A DNA stretch of 52,576 bases from Ignavibacteria bacterium (GTDB lineage Bacteria > Bacteroidota > Ignavibacteria > Tepidaquicellales > OLB5), in assembly GCA_025451455.1 (NCBI GenBank), contig JANWKI010000016.1, forward strand, positions 1-52,576, given 5' to 3'. The notes beneath the pieces were generated by a model. It saw nothing but the letters and a program-made list of their open reading frames with translations. It searched no databases and had not been told where the DNA came from. Numbering within the stretch: position 1 is the first letter of the stretch; each line of letters opens with the position of its first letter. Below, one piece after another: positions 10,307 to 19,758 of this stretch. The translations under genes and the position numbers were made by a program.

Positions 10307-11041
10307 CTATTTCTTGGCTTCAGGCATTTTAAAAATTGAATCATCAATTTCAACATTCAATTCTACTTTTTCCATTATGCCGCTTTGCCCCTGCTGCTGC
10401 CCGACTTCCCTGAATTCCAGTGACATGGGGAATGTGATACCTTCTACCTGCTGGTAATTCCCATAAAGCGTCTCTGAATTAATTTCTTTCTCTTTTACTT
10501 TGCGTTTCTTGGTCTCTTTCAGTATCAGGTATGATTGACCATCCAGAAAATAATATGTAACATCACCGTCCTTATCGGTCAGCCTGACCTTGTATACTTC
10601 AGAACCTTCCATATCTTCCTTGCCCATTAGTTCTGCTGTGTAGCCTTTAACTTTGTAATTAACTAAGGGACCTTCAATATCTGCCTGTTCTCTCATCTGC
10701 TTCTCAGATTCAGCAGGCATCTTTTCTGGGTCTGTCTTTCCGCTCCATGGGCTTACCTGCCAGGCAGTTGTTCCGTCATATGCCTGGATCTGGCTGTTAC
10801 CCTGGAATGTTATATCCATTCTTACCATGTTCGGTCTCTTGATCAAATAAGTTACGGGTACTTCAAATCCGCCCCCTGAGAACTTACCGGTAAACTTTAC
10901 TGATTTTATCGCCAGTAGCTTGTCCATTCCGCCTATAGCATTTACGTGATTATCGATAACTTGATCGATAGTCTGGCTAAATCCTGATGTAATTAATGCA
11001 AAAAACAGCAATAATGATGTAAAAACGCTCAATTTTCTCAT
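10307..11041 (-). CDS. Outer-membrane lipoprotein-sorting (LolA-like) protein
   Basis: 244 aa with signal peptide; QTIDQVIDNHVNAIGGMDKLLAIKSVKFTGKF...DGTTAWQVSPW...YFLDGQSYLILKETKKRKVKEKE pattern. Confidence 0.65.
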   Translation of the reverse strand: MRKLSVFTSLLLFFALITSGFSQTIDQVIDNHVNAIGGMDKLLAIKSVKFTGKFSGGGFEVPVTYLIKRPNMVRMDITFQGNSQIQAYDGTTAWQVSPWSGKTDPEKMPAESEKQMREQADIEGPLVNYKVKGYTAELMGKEDMEGSEVYKVRLTDKDGDVTYYFLDGQSYLILKETKKRKVKEKEINSETLYGNYQQVEGITFPMSLEFREVGQQQGQSGIMEKVELNVEIDDSIFKMPEAKK

Positions 11042-11235
11042 AATATTATATTTTTAAAGTTTATTTCAATTGTTTGATTTGAGAATGGTATTATTACAAA
11101 CTCCGGCTTAAAGTATGGCAAATGATAAGCTGAGGGAGCTTCATCATTATTTAAGACCCTTCCGGAGATAAAATGGTTTCGTAAATATACTAAAATTTTG
11201 TCGTCAGGGCAAAGAAGATATTATGTCCTCACAAA

Positions 11236-11270
11236 AAAAAATTAACGCTTAATAAGTGACTCTAAGCGTT
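11236..11270 (-). terminator. Intrinsic terminator downstream of the 11342..11878 gene
   Basis: aacgctta...taagcgtt 8-bp inverted repeat; the minus strand then reads a long T tract (taatttttttttg). Confidence 0.65.
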
Positions 11271-11341
11271 TCGTAATATGTAATAAATGGCTGCTTTATA
11301 ACGGTCTTCGTAAAACCTGCGGATAGTAAAACTGCTTTGCA

Positions 11342-11878
11342 TTATGATGTACGCTTGTAACTTATTTTCCATTGGAGGTTCCATGTAGTACCATTATCAG
11401 AAGAAGATTCCCAATTCCACAAAAACCCGTTTTTGCTGATATCATAAAACACCATGCGCTGTGAGTGTTCATTTCCTTTCTTATCAATTATCTTCCTCGA
11501 AAATATTATTGTGTCACCGTATTTTCCCCCTGTGAAATCAAGATAGCTTCCGGTGTTATCTACCCATGTCTGCTTCCAGGTCTGCGTTCTGATATCAAAT
11601 ACAGAAAGGCTTTTTCCTTTGAATGTGCCGTCGGCAGTAGAAAAATTTTCCTCGATAACACAGCTTCCAAAAACCTTACTTATTGTATTACTTCCTTTTT
11701 CGGTTTTGCCTTCAGCATTTGTCCAATCAAGCTCCCAATTGCCAACCCAGAAATCAAGCCAGGATGCTGCGGGGCTGGAGCAGGGTGCGGTATTATCCTG
11801 TGAATAAACAACAGTGAAGGTTACCGGAAGAACCGATAACAGAATTAAAACAAGAACGAGTTTATGCATAAAATTCAT
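11342..11878 (-). CDS. Secreted DUF1579-like protein
   Basis: WLDFWVGNWELDWTNAEGKTEKGSNTI and WKQTWVDNTGSYLDFTGG motifs; start at MNFMHKLVLVLILLSVLPVTFTVVYSQ gives a good signal peptide. Confidence 0.65.
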   Translation of the reverse strand: MNFMHKLVLVLILLSVLPVTFTVVYSQDNTAPCSSPAASWLDFWVGNWELDWTNAEGKTEKGSNTISKVFGSCVIEENFSTADGTFKGKSLSVFDIRTQTWKQTWVDNTGSYLDFTGGKYGDTIIFSRKIIDKKGNEHSQRMVFYDISKNGFLWNWESSSDNGTTWNLQWKISYKRTS

Positions 11879-11980
11879 TTGTTTGTTTATATTGAACAGG
11901 CACCTGCTCAGAATCAAACCATACTCTGATGAAGTATGCCCTGATCGCCCTCTTTCATCTGAACAGACGCCTGAAATTCA

Positions 11981-13822
11981 TTATTTTATCAACATCATTT
12001 TCTTTGTTTCTGAGAAGCTTCCCGAAACTAGCCTGTAGAAATATGTTCCGCTTGAAAAGGATGCAGAGTTCCACTGGGTTTCGTATTTTCCGGGAGCAAG
12101 TTCACCGTTGACAAGCTCTGTGACCAGCCTTCCAAGAATATCATATACTGCAATTTGTGTTATATGTTTGAAACCTGACCTGTCAAAAGGTATGCTAAAC
12201 GTGATCTTAGTAGAAGGATTGAAAGGATTCGGATAATTTTGAGAGAGACTGAAATTTAATGGAATATCCTGCCCAAGCTGTGTTAAACCTATTATGACTT
12301 CGTTTAAACCCTGACCTTCAGTTGCTTTGTAAAATCTGTTTGGCTGAACATTTGTATAAACCTGTACCAGCCCCCTTGGCCATTTGATAACCAAAGAGTC
12401 AATTATGGCAGAATTGCCAAGCCCGAAATGTACATTGAGCATATTCATGGAATTAAAGCTGTTCTGCGCGTTTACTTCGCGAATCTGCCATATTGGGCTG
12501 CTGTTGATCGTGGATTTGACCTTTACAATAGTTCCAAGAGCGGAACGGTTTGAGAAGTTATTTCCCGGGCCTGAACCAACGCACCTAATGTTAATCCATT
12601 TGTTATTATTATTGGTTTCGTTGCGGTACAGGCCTTTTGAAACATTATTTGCTGCTACAAAAAGATCAAGATCGCCGTCACTATCATAATCTCCGCTTAC
12701 CGCTCCATATGAAGGGCCGCTGGTTATCATGGCAAGAGTATCAATTCGCGTGAAGAATCCCTGCCCGTTATTGCTGTAATACCTGTTCAGTCCGGCATCG
12801 GTAGTCAAGTAACAGTCAAGATCTCCGTCGTTATCAAAATCACCCCAGGTATTCGAAAGCCAGAGACCTGCATCAGTTACAATTGTGCCAACCTGTGCAG
12901 CAGTCATTTTAACATAGTAATAAGGGCCTTCGCAGCGGTACAGTCTGTTCAGTATGTTGGTTGAATAATTTGTGAGGAAGCCGTCAATATCGCCGTCATT
13001 ATCAATATCTATCCAGTTCCATATTTGTCCGTCAACAATATCGGTTCCGATAATTCCGGTATCAATCCTGTTGAAAAAGTATGAAGAGTTAAATTCTTTG
13101 AGCATATTCCGGTACAAATAATCTCTTCCCCCAATACTATTTGCAGGTCCGGTACCAATGAACAGATCAATATCCCCATCCTGGTCATAATCTGAGAACA
13201 TCGGAACCGTAAACGCATCGTTGGAATCTGTAGTTTGTGTAGTATCCACACGGGTGAAAGTACCATTGCCGTTATTGTTGAAAAGCCTGTTTGGGTGCAG
13301 CACGCCGCCAAAATTATATGCGGCAGCCAGGAAAAGATCAGTATAACTGTCATTGTTGATATCACCCCATACACAACCCCAACCTGTATTTGAAGCAGAA
13401 TCACCAATCTGCCCCTGGGTAATTTTTGTAAACATTCCGCTTCCGTCATTATTGTACAGATGGGAAAAGGGTGAAGCCTGGTTAGTGGAAATTACAAACA
13501 GGTCTATATCTCCGTCATTGTCGTAATCAGACCAGGAATTTCCCAGAACTGACCCCTGAAACGGCACTGAGCCGACCAGCTTGACAAAGTTACCATTACC
13601 GAGATTTCTGAAAATGTCCTTTCGGCAAATAAAAAGATCCAGCCGCTCATCACCGTCAACATCTACCCAGCTTGCTCCGTAATAATTGCCTGAAAGCGCT
13701 TCAGACACGATCGGATTGGCAGGATCGGTTACTTTGACAAAAAATTGAGAATGAGTAAATTCCGGATTTAAGAAAATGAAAGTTGAAAGGCTCAAAAGAC
13801 AGTAAAACCATAATTTTGACAA
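11981..13822 (-). CDS. FG-GAP/VCBS repeat protein with ASPIC/UnbV-like domain and T9SS type A sorting tail
   Basis: Repeats such as SDYDNDGDIDLFV and GDFDNDGDLDCYL; SALGTIVKVKS...HFGLGNSAIIDSLVIKWPRG; SLSQNYPNPFNPSTKITF...SGTYFYRLVSGSFSETKKMMLIK. Confidence 0.93.
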   Translation of the reverse strand: MSKLWFYCLLSLSTFIFLNPEFTHSQFFVKVTDPANPIVSEALSGNYYGASWVDVDGDERLDLFICRKDIFRNLGNGNFVKLVGSVPFQGSVLGNSWSDYDNDGDIDLFVISTNQASPFSHLYNNDGSGMFTKITQGQIGDSASNTGWGCVWGDINNDSYTDLFLAAAYNFGGVLHPNRLFNNNGNGTFTRVDTTQTTDSNDAFTVPMFSDYDQDGDIDLFIGTGPANSIGGRDYLYRNMLKEFNSSYFFNRIDTGIIGTDIVDGQIWNWIDIDNDGDIDGFLTNYSTNILNRLYRCEGPYYYVKMTAAQVGTIVTDAGLWLSNTWGDFDNDGDLDCYLTTDAGLNRYYSNNGQGFFTRIDTLAMITSGPSYGAVSGDYDSDGDLDLFVAANNVSKGLYRNETNNNNKWINIRCVGSGPGNNFSNRSALGTIVKVKSTINSSPIWQIREVNAQNSFNSMNMLNVHFGLGNSAIIDSLVIKWPRGLVQVYTNVQPNRFYKATEGQGLNEVIIGLTQLGQDIPLNFSLSQNYPNPFNPSTKITFSIPFDRSGFKHITQIAVYDILGRLVTELVNGELAPGKYETQWNSASFSSGTYFYRLVSGSFSETKKMMLIK

Positions 13823-13870
13823 GAAAACCTCCTTTTTTATTTCAACACAAATTTAGAGTATGGAGGGCTC

Positions 13871-14818
13871 TTATGCTATTTGAAAATTGACTTTTTTGAG
13901 GTGCTGTTTCCTGTGATTTTCAGGTGAGTTATTGTAACGTTTTCTGAAGACAAAGCTGAATGAACTTAGAGATTCATAGCCTGCATTAAAGCAAATATCT
14001 GTTATGGGGTCATTTGTATACTCGACCAGGTTTCTGGCCCTTTCCATCCTGATCGTTGTCAGGTATTGATGTGGAGTAACCCCTAAATAAGATTTAAATT
14101 TCCTAAGCAGGTGATGCGGACACATGCAGGCAACAGATGCAACTTTCTCAAGATCAACAGGCTCTGAGTAATTTGACTGCATATAATCCTTTGCAATATT
14201 CAGTCTTTTGTACAGCTCATACCTTGTAGAACGCTTTATGGAATTTATTGAATCAACTTCACGGGAATTCTTAAGCTGGAGCCTGAAAATATACCCGAGT
14301 ATTAAGTGCATTGATTCGTTTACCCTTCCGATCTCAGTTTCTTTCAGGGCAATTTGACTTTTCAGTGTTTGTATTTGCCGCTTAATTTTACTGTCATATT
14401 CATAGAGTTTCTGAAAAAAATTCACAGGGAACCTGTCTCTCAGCTCCGGGTAATCCATTAAATAATCATCCGGATTAAATGTTGAATAAAAAACATCGTC
14501 AACAAACCCTGAAGTAAAATTCAGCGTCAATGATTCAACCGGCTTTTCGGATTCAATCAGACTTTCATATACAGTATCGCGGTTTAGTATCAGGTATCTC
14601 TCATCATCAACACCGTATCTCATTTTATCCAGTATATAATGTTCATTACCTCCGAAGGCAAACTTAAGCGAAAGGTTTGTCCAGTGAATGGGGTAATATA
14701 GATAAGAGAATTTTCCGTTAAGTATAACGTTATTTTCAACGAACTGCCTGTTCCAACTGGCATAATTATAGTTGAAATCATTTATATCCGGAAATTTCGT
14801 AATTACCTTTACACTCAT
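13871..14818 (-). CDS. AraC family transcriptional regulator
   Basis: C-terminal YMQSNYSEPVDLEKVASVACMCPHHLLRKFKSYLGVTPHQYLTTIRMERARNLVEYTNDPITDICFNAGYESLSSFSFVFRKRYNNSPENHRK. Confidence 0.92.
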   Translation of the reverse strand: MSVKVITKFPDINDFNYNYASWNRQFVENNVILNGKFSYLYYPIHWTNLSLKFAFGGNEHYILDKMRYGVDDERYLILNRDTVYESLIESEKPVESLTLNFTSGFVDDVFYSTFNPDDYLMDYPELRDRFPVNFFQKLYEYDSKIKRQIQTLKSQIALKETEIGRVNESMHLILGYIFRLQLKNSREVDSINSIKRSTRYELYKRLNIAKDYMQSNYSEPVDLEKVASVACMCPHHLLRKFKSYLGVTPHQYLTTIRMERARNLVEYTNDPITDICFNAGYESLSSFSFVFRKRYNNSPENHRKQHLKKVNFQIA

Positions 14819-14866
14819 TTGTATTATAGCTGATTATTAAACAGAGGGGCTGTTTGAAAGGCAAAG

Positions 14867-17107
14867 TTAGGGATTTTTTAAATTCTTTTCAAAGAACTTC
14901 CAAATCCTTTTATATTGATCAAGCCAGCTTGATTGCAGGCGGAAACCATGATTTTCTTTCGGATAGTACATTACCTCAAAATCCTTATGAAGCTCGATCA
15001 GTTTCTGAGTCAACTGCGCCGACTGCTGGAAATAGACATTATCATCCAGCATTCCGTGTAAAAGCAGCAAAGGTCCCTGAAGACCTTCTGCATAAGTTAT
15101 TGGTGAAGATATCCTGTAATATTCTTTATTCTCTTCATTATTGTAATCACCAAGCCTTGCAAGCGTATACCACCTGTTGCTATAAAAATAATTTCCCCAG
15201 TCCGAAACGGCTCTGAGTGCGGCACCGCATTTGAATACATCTCCTCTGCGGAACATCGACATTAATGTTATAAACCCGCCATAACTTCCGCCATAAATCC
15301 CGACTCTTTCTTTATCAATATGTCCAAGCGAGTTCAGGTAGTTTATACCGCTTATGTAATCTGAGACTTCCCAATAACCCATATTTCGGTAAGTTTTATT
15401 GCGGAATTCCCTGCCATATCCAAGGCTGCCGCGGAAATCGACATCGAGAACAATAAAACCCTGTGAAGTGAGGAAAGTGTTCACAAGAAAATTATCACCG
15501 TAGGGACTGAATCCATATGTAACGTTTTGCAGATACCCTGATCCGTGCGCAAAACAAATCAGCGGGTATTTCTTCTTCGGATTGTAATTTTGAGGTTTGT
15601 AAACAAAAGCATAAATTAAAGCTCCGTCTTCTTCGCTGTTGAAATTTATGAGTTCCGGCACATTCCACTCAACCTGCAGGAATTTAGGAGAAATAGTACT
15701 TGTTACCTGTTTTCCAGTGTAATCTTCTAGATTTACATAATATAATTCATTGGGTTTATTGATATATGAATGAGTGTAAAACAAATACCTTCCGTCACCC
15801 GATAGCCTTAGATCCTGAACATCTCCGCTTTCTGAAGTAAGTTGTTTAAATGAATTGCCATCAAGATCTGTTTCATAGATGAAATACTCATACGGATGCT
15901 CCTTGTTTGCTGAAAAATATACTTTGCGTTTTGTTCTGTCAACAACTGATTCCAGTATTGTATATTCACCGCCTGCAATGATTGCAAACCCGGAGCCGTC
16001 TTTGTTGATCCTGTAAAGACTGTTATACCCTGATATTTCTGACTCAAATAAAATTTCGTCATTGCTGATAAAAGATGTGGTATTTGAATGCCTTTCAAAC
16101 CAGGCAGTATCTGATTCACTATAGATCTCTTTTACAAGGCGGGTATTATTATCGTAAATGAAAAGTTTCCTGTTATGTCTGTCGAGGGTTTCGGCATCGA
16201 GCAAAATTTCCTTTGCGTCCGGTGAATATGAAACGTAATTTGTTGAATACCTTACAGAATCAGGGTATTTGAATTCAGTGATAATCTGAAGTAATGAATC
16301 TTTACCGGCATAACGGATTGCATACTCGAAGTACTTTACTTTAGATATACCTCTTTTGCGTCTTTCTGCTTTAACAAATTCACCGGAATAATCTGGGATG
16401 ATATATTCATTTTTAGCTGAATTATCATACCTTGCAAACATCAGGCTTATCAATGTACGCGAATTTTCAGGATAAGTTCCGGAATTTGCTATCAGCTGGT
16501 AAGAGATAGAGTCCGATTCATCATTTGTCAACTGGAGCTCATTGGAAACAGCTTTCGTGCTGTCAAATCTTATAAGGAAATAATTCCCTCCCCGCCTGTA
16601 AATTGCAATATCATCAATAGCCACCGGAGAGTATTCATATTTTTCAGAAGATGTTAATTGTATATCTTTAGTAAATGTACGTGAGTTAACAAAATCACGG
16701 CTTATATAAACTTCGCCTTCTATTACCGATAGCGCATTACCGTTTTTCATTATTACATATTCGGATGCATCACTCCCGGTATCAGAATACTTAAATGTTT
16801 CGTCTGTAAGGTAATTGTAATCGAAGAGGCTTAAGCTGCCGTTATGATCATCATCGGCATAATAATACATTTTGGAAGCCCCGGAATTGATGAATTTTAA
16901 TGATGGGCGCGGATTGATAATACCTGTGTCCTGAAATATATATTCAAGGGATACATCCTGGGAAAAAGTTAATTGTGTGAGAAGTAATGCTATTCCAATT
17001 AATATCTGAAGAAGTGATCTGTATAATTGCCGTATATATTTTATCGATGAGATTGCCGAACTGCTAAAGTTCTCTTCAATACAAATATTAATAATGCAGT
17101 TCTTCAA
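14867..17107 (-). CDS. S9 family peptidase (prolyl oligopeptidase/DPP-like), exported
   Basis: GIYGGSYGGFITLM nucleophile elbow, LLLHGMLDDNVYF acidic residue, KENHGF histidine. TTG at 17107, overlapping the lysA 3' end by 20 nt, is the likely start. Confidence 0.88.
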   Translation of the reverse strand: MKNCIINICIEENFSSSAISSIKYIRQLYRSLLQILIGIALLLTQLTFSQDVSLEYIFQDTGIINPRPSLKFINSGASKMYYYADDDHNGSLSLFDYNYLTDETFKYSDTGSDASEYVIMKNGNALSVIEGEVYISRDFVNSRTFTKDIQLTSSEKYEYSPVAIDDIAIYRRGGNYFLIRFDSTKAVSNELQLTNDESDSISYQLIANSGTYPENSRTLISLMFARYDNSAKNEYIIPDYSGEFVKAERRKRGISKVKYFEYAIRYAGKDSLLQIITEFKYPDSVRYSTNYVSYSPDAKEILLDAETLDRHNRKLFIYDNNTRLVKEIYSESDTAWFERHSNTTSFISNDEILFESEISGYNSLYRINKDGSGFAIIAGGEYTILESVVDRTKRKVYFSANKEHPYEYFIYETDLDGNSFKQLTSESGDVQDLRLSGDGRYLFYTHSYINKPNELYYVNLEDYTGKQVTSTISPKFLQVEWNVPELINFNSEEDGALIYAFVYKPQNYNPKKKYPLICFAHGSGYLQNVTYGFSPYGDNFLVNTFLTSQGFIVLDVDFRGSLGYGREFRNKTYRNMGYWEVSDYISGINYLNSLGHIDKERVGIYGGSYGGFITLMSMFRRGDVFKCGAALRAVSDWGNYFYSNRWYTLARLGDYNNEENKEYYRISSPITYAEGLQGPLLLLHGMLDDNVYFQQSAQLTQKLIELHKDFEVMYYPKENHGFRLQSSWLDQYKRIWKFFEKNLKNP

Positions 17108-18365
17108 CTTTTTCTCTTTCACGGATGAGGTGATACTTGTCACCGTCAACCAGTACTTCTGCGGGACGGAGCCGCGCATTATAATTGGATGAAAGCGAAT
17201 ATCCATATGCGCCGGTTGTCATTACTGCAAACCTGTCACCCCGCTCAAGCTTCTGAATGCTGCGCTTTACTGCCAGGAAATCAGAGGTTTCACAAACGGG
17301 GCCAACTATATCTACAGTCTCGAAACCCGTATCTTTCAGGTTCAGCGGAACAACCTGGTGGTATGCCTGGTACAGGCACGGCCTCATCAGGTCGTTCATA
17401 CCCGTATCTGTTATTACAAATTTTTTGAGCTCTCCCTGCTTAATGTAAAGCACTTTACCAACAAGCACACCGGCATTTGCCACCAGCGACCTGCCCGGCT
17501 CAATAACTAATTTTTTATTATATGAGCTGAGAAGCTTAATTACTGATTCAACATGTTCTCCCAGGGACGCATATCCGGTTTCGGAGTCATCTTCCAGAGG
17601 TATATAACGGTGTGAGAGAACATTCTTATATTTAACGCCAAACCCGCCCCCGAAATTCAGGTAACTGATATGAATTCCCATTTTTTCAACTTTTTCTATA
17701 AGATCACCCAGGTATTTAACTGCTTCAATGTATGGATTAACCTCTGTTATCTGCGAGCCGATATGAGAATGAATTCCTATTACATCAATATTTGGCAGCT
17801 TGCTTGAGGTCCTGAATACCTCGAGAATATCTTTGCTGTCAATCCCAAATTTGTTTTCTTTCATTCCCGTTGTGATGTAAGGATGTGTCTTTGCATCAAT
17901 ATCCGGGTTAACCCTGATGGATATCCTTGCTATCACACCAAGATTATGGGCAATTTCCGAAATGACCTGGATCTCCTGGAGAGATTCAACTGTAAAATTA
18001 AAAATATTTTCCCTCAGGGCATATTCGATTTCCTCATCGGTCTTTCCCACTCCGGTAAAAGTGATCTTATTCCTGAGGTATCCGAACTTTAAAGCCAGGT
18101 ATAGCTCACCCCCAGATGCAACTTCAGCCCCTGCACCCTCTTCAGAAAGCAGCTTGAGTATTTCCGGGTTTGAATTAGCTTTAATTGCGTAACAATTTAT
18201 GAAATCCAGCTTTGAGCTCACAAGCGGCTGGTTAATTTCCCTGTAATTCCTCAATATCTGGTTCTTGCTGTATAAATACAGCGGCGATCCGAATTCTTTA
18301 ACCAGATCTTCAACCAGGAAATTTTCCGCGTACAGCCTGTTATCTTTTATATAAAAATGATTCAT
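17088..18365 (-). CDS. lysA: Diaminopimelate decarboxylase
   Basis: YAIKANSNPEILKLL (PLP lysine), GIHSHIGSQI, LNFGGGFGVKY, EPGRSLVANAGVLVG, GPVCETSDFLA. Confidence 0.95.
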   Translation of the reverse strand: MNHFYIKDNRLYAENFLVEDLVKEFGSPLYLYSKNQILRNYREINQPLVSSKLDFINCYAIKANSNPEILKLLSEEGAGAEVASGGELYLALKFGYLRNKITFTGVGKTDEEIEYALRENIFNFTVESLQEIQVISEIAHNLGVIARISIRVNPDIDAKTHPYITTGMKENKFGIDSKDILEVFRTSSKLPNIDVIGIHSHIGSQITEVNPYIEAVKYLGDLIEKVEKMGIHISYLNFGGGFGVKYKNVLSHRYIPLEDDSETGYASLGEHVESVIKLLSSYNKKLVIEPGRSLVANAGVLVGKVLYIKQGELKKFVITDTGMNDLMRPCLYQAYHQVVPLNLKDTGFETVDIVGPVCETSDFLAVKRSIQKLERGDRFAVMTTGAYGYSLSSNYNARLRPAEVLVDGDKYHLIREREKVEELHY

Positions 18366-18543
18366 ACAATAAATTTAGTTTACGATATTAAGTGCAAAAA
18401 TAAATCATTGTTTTGACTAATGAAATATACTAATTATTGAAACGGCCGGATGCCCGGCATTCAAAGAAAATTGAAATTTCAGGAAAAATAAAAGGAGCAG
18501 GGTGTAAAAAGGGTTTTCTTAAAACAATAAAAGACTTGATAAT

Positions 18544-18576
18544 AAAAAAAAACTGCCAACTATTTTGCCGGCAGCT
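18544..18576 (-). terminator. Probable intrinsic terminator downstream of the 18638..19039 gene
   Basis: Minus strand: ctgcc...ggcag stem followed by a 9-T tract. Confidence 0.5.
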
Positions 18577-18637
18577 GATGCAAATAACTTTGTATTTTTA
18601 ATACTTCATGAAGATTCTGATGTACAGCAAAATCTGA

Positions 18638-19039
18638 TTATTTTCTCAGCAATGAATATTCATCTGCAAGTTCTTCTTTTGCCTTGCTTAACAAACGGGT
18701 AACCTGTTTAATTCCGCTTATTTGCAGATCTTCATCGACGAACTTGTTAATATTTTCCCACATGCATTCTTCGAGAATGTTGATTGCAGTTTGTACTTCC
18801 TGCAGCTCGTAGCCTGATTCATGCCTGAGATCAGAAACCTTTTCAATATATTCCATCATTTCATCGCTTGAATTTATTTCGATGCTTTTGACAAGCATAT
18901 GGAAAAGATTCAGCATTTTGAATCTGATCTGCTCTGTTGTAAGCAGCTTGTAATGTTTCAATTGCGCTTTTTCCAGAGTATTTACAGAATCCTGCAGGAT
19001 CAGGTCACGTTTATAGTAGCATAATTCCAGTAATGTCAT
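18638..19039 (-). CDS. Small uncharacterised protein, tandem paralog A; resembles a stand-alone RsbRD_N-like domain
   Basis: MTLLELCYYKRDLILQDSV...HESGYELQEVQTAINILEECMW...; near-colinear with the 19191 protein. Domain assignment is by eye only. Confidence 0.7.
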   Translation of the reverse strand: MTLLELCYYKRDLILQDSVNTLEKAQLKHYKLLTTEQIRFKMLNLFHMLVKSIEINSSDEMMEYIEKVSDLRHESGYELQEVQTAINILEECMWENINKFVDEDLQISGIKQVTRLLSKAKEELADEYSLLRK

Positions 19040-19100
19040 TTTCTTATTCTCCCAAATCAACAGGGCTTACTTTCCTTGCCTGCTTTAAATTTTCTGTAAC

Positions 19101-19136
19101 AGTTAAAAAGGCTGTTAACCAATTATTAACAGCCTT
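19101..19136 (-). terminator. Intrinsic terminator between the tandem paralogs
   Basis: Perfect 11-bp stem aaggctgttaa (19108-19118) / ttaacagcctt (19126-19136); the minus strand continues cctttttaac. Confidence 0.75.
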
Positions 19137-19190
19137 CCCGGTTTGTAACTTGTGATCTCTTTACTGCCAATTTAAATACTGCCTGAAACT

Positions 19191-19607
19191 TCAGGAAGAA
19201 ACATATTCCTTGCTTAACATGGCGTATTCATTGGCAAGCTCTTCTTTTGCTTTGCCCAGCAGACATGATACCTGTTTCATTGCATTAGTCTTCTTATCAT
19301 CATCAACGAATTCAGATATCATTTTCCACAGACTTTCCTCAAGTATGTTAATAGCTGTTTGTACTTCATTCAGCTCAAAACCTACCTCAAATCTTTCATC
19401 GGAAACTTTATCCATAAATGTAACCATCGCATCACATGAATTTACTTCAATGCTTTTGACAAGCGCCTGGAAAAGCTTTAACAGCCTGAAACGTATAACT
19501 TCTCCGCTTAATTGTTTATAGTGAGGTAAGTGTGCCCTTACAAGGCAAGTCGTGGAATCGAGCAGTATTCGATCAGGCTTATTATAACAAAGTTCTAATA
19601 AAGTCAT
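19191..19607 (-). CDS. Small uncharacterised protein, tandem paralog B
   Basis: MTLLELCYNKPDRILLDST...FEVGFELNEVQTAINILEESLW...KAKEELANEYAML; start chosen by alignment to paralog A. Confidence 0.7.
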   Translation of the reverse strand: MTLLELCYNKPDRILLDSTTCLVRAHLPHYKQLSGEVIRFRLLKLFQALVKSIEVNSCDAMVTFMDKVSDERFEVGFELNEVQTAINILEESLWKMISEFVDDDKKTNAMKQVSCLLGKAKEELANEYAMLSKEYVSS

Positions 19608-19758
19608 AAGCTGATTCTCCTTAAAAGTAATCGATTTTCTTTTTTGATTACTATGCAAATTACGAAGAATTTGCGCCAGGAAAAATGATTTGAATCACAT
19701 TTTTCCCCTAAAAGAGCCTAAATATGCTAAATTTATGATAAATAGACCATCATTTTGC

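Noticed and set aside
13009-13449. 146-aa minus-strand ORF within the FG-GAP protein gene
   Set aside because: Same strand, different frame, produced by the repetitive GDxDNDGD coding; no independent support.
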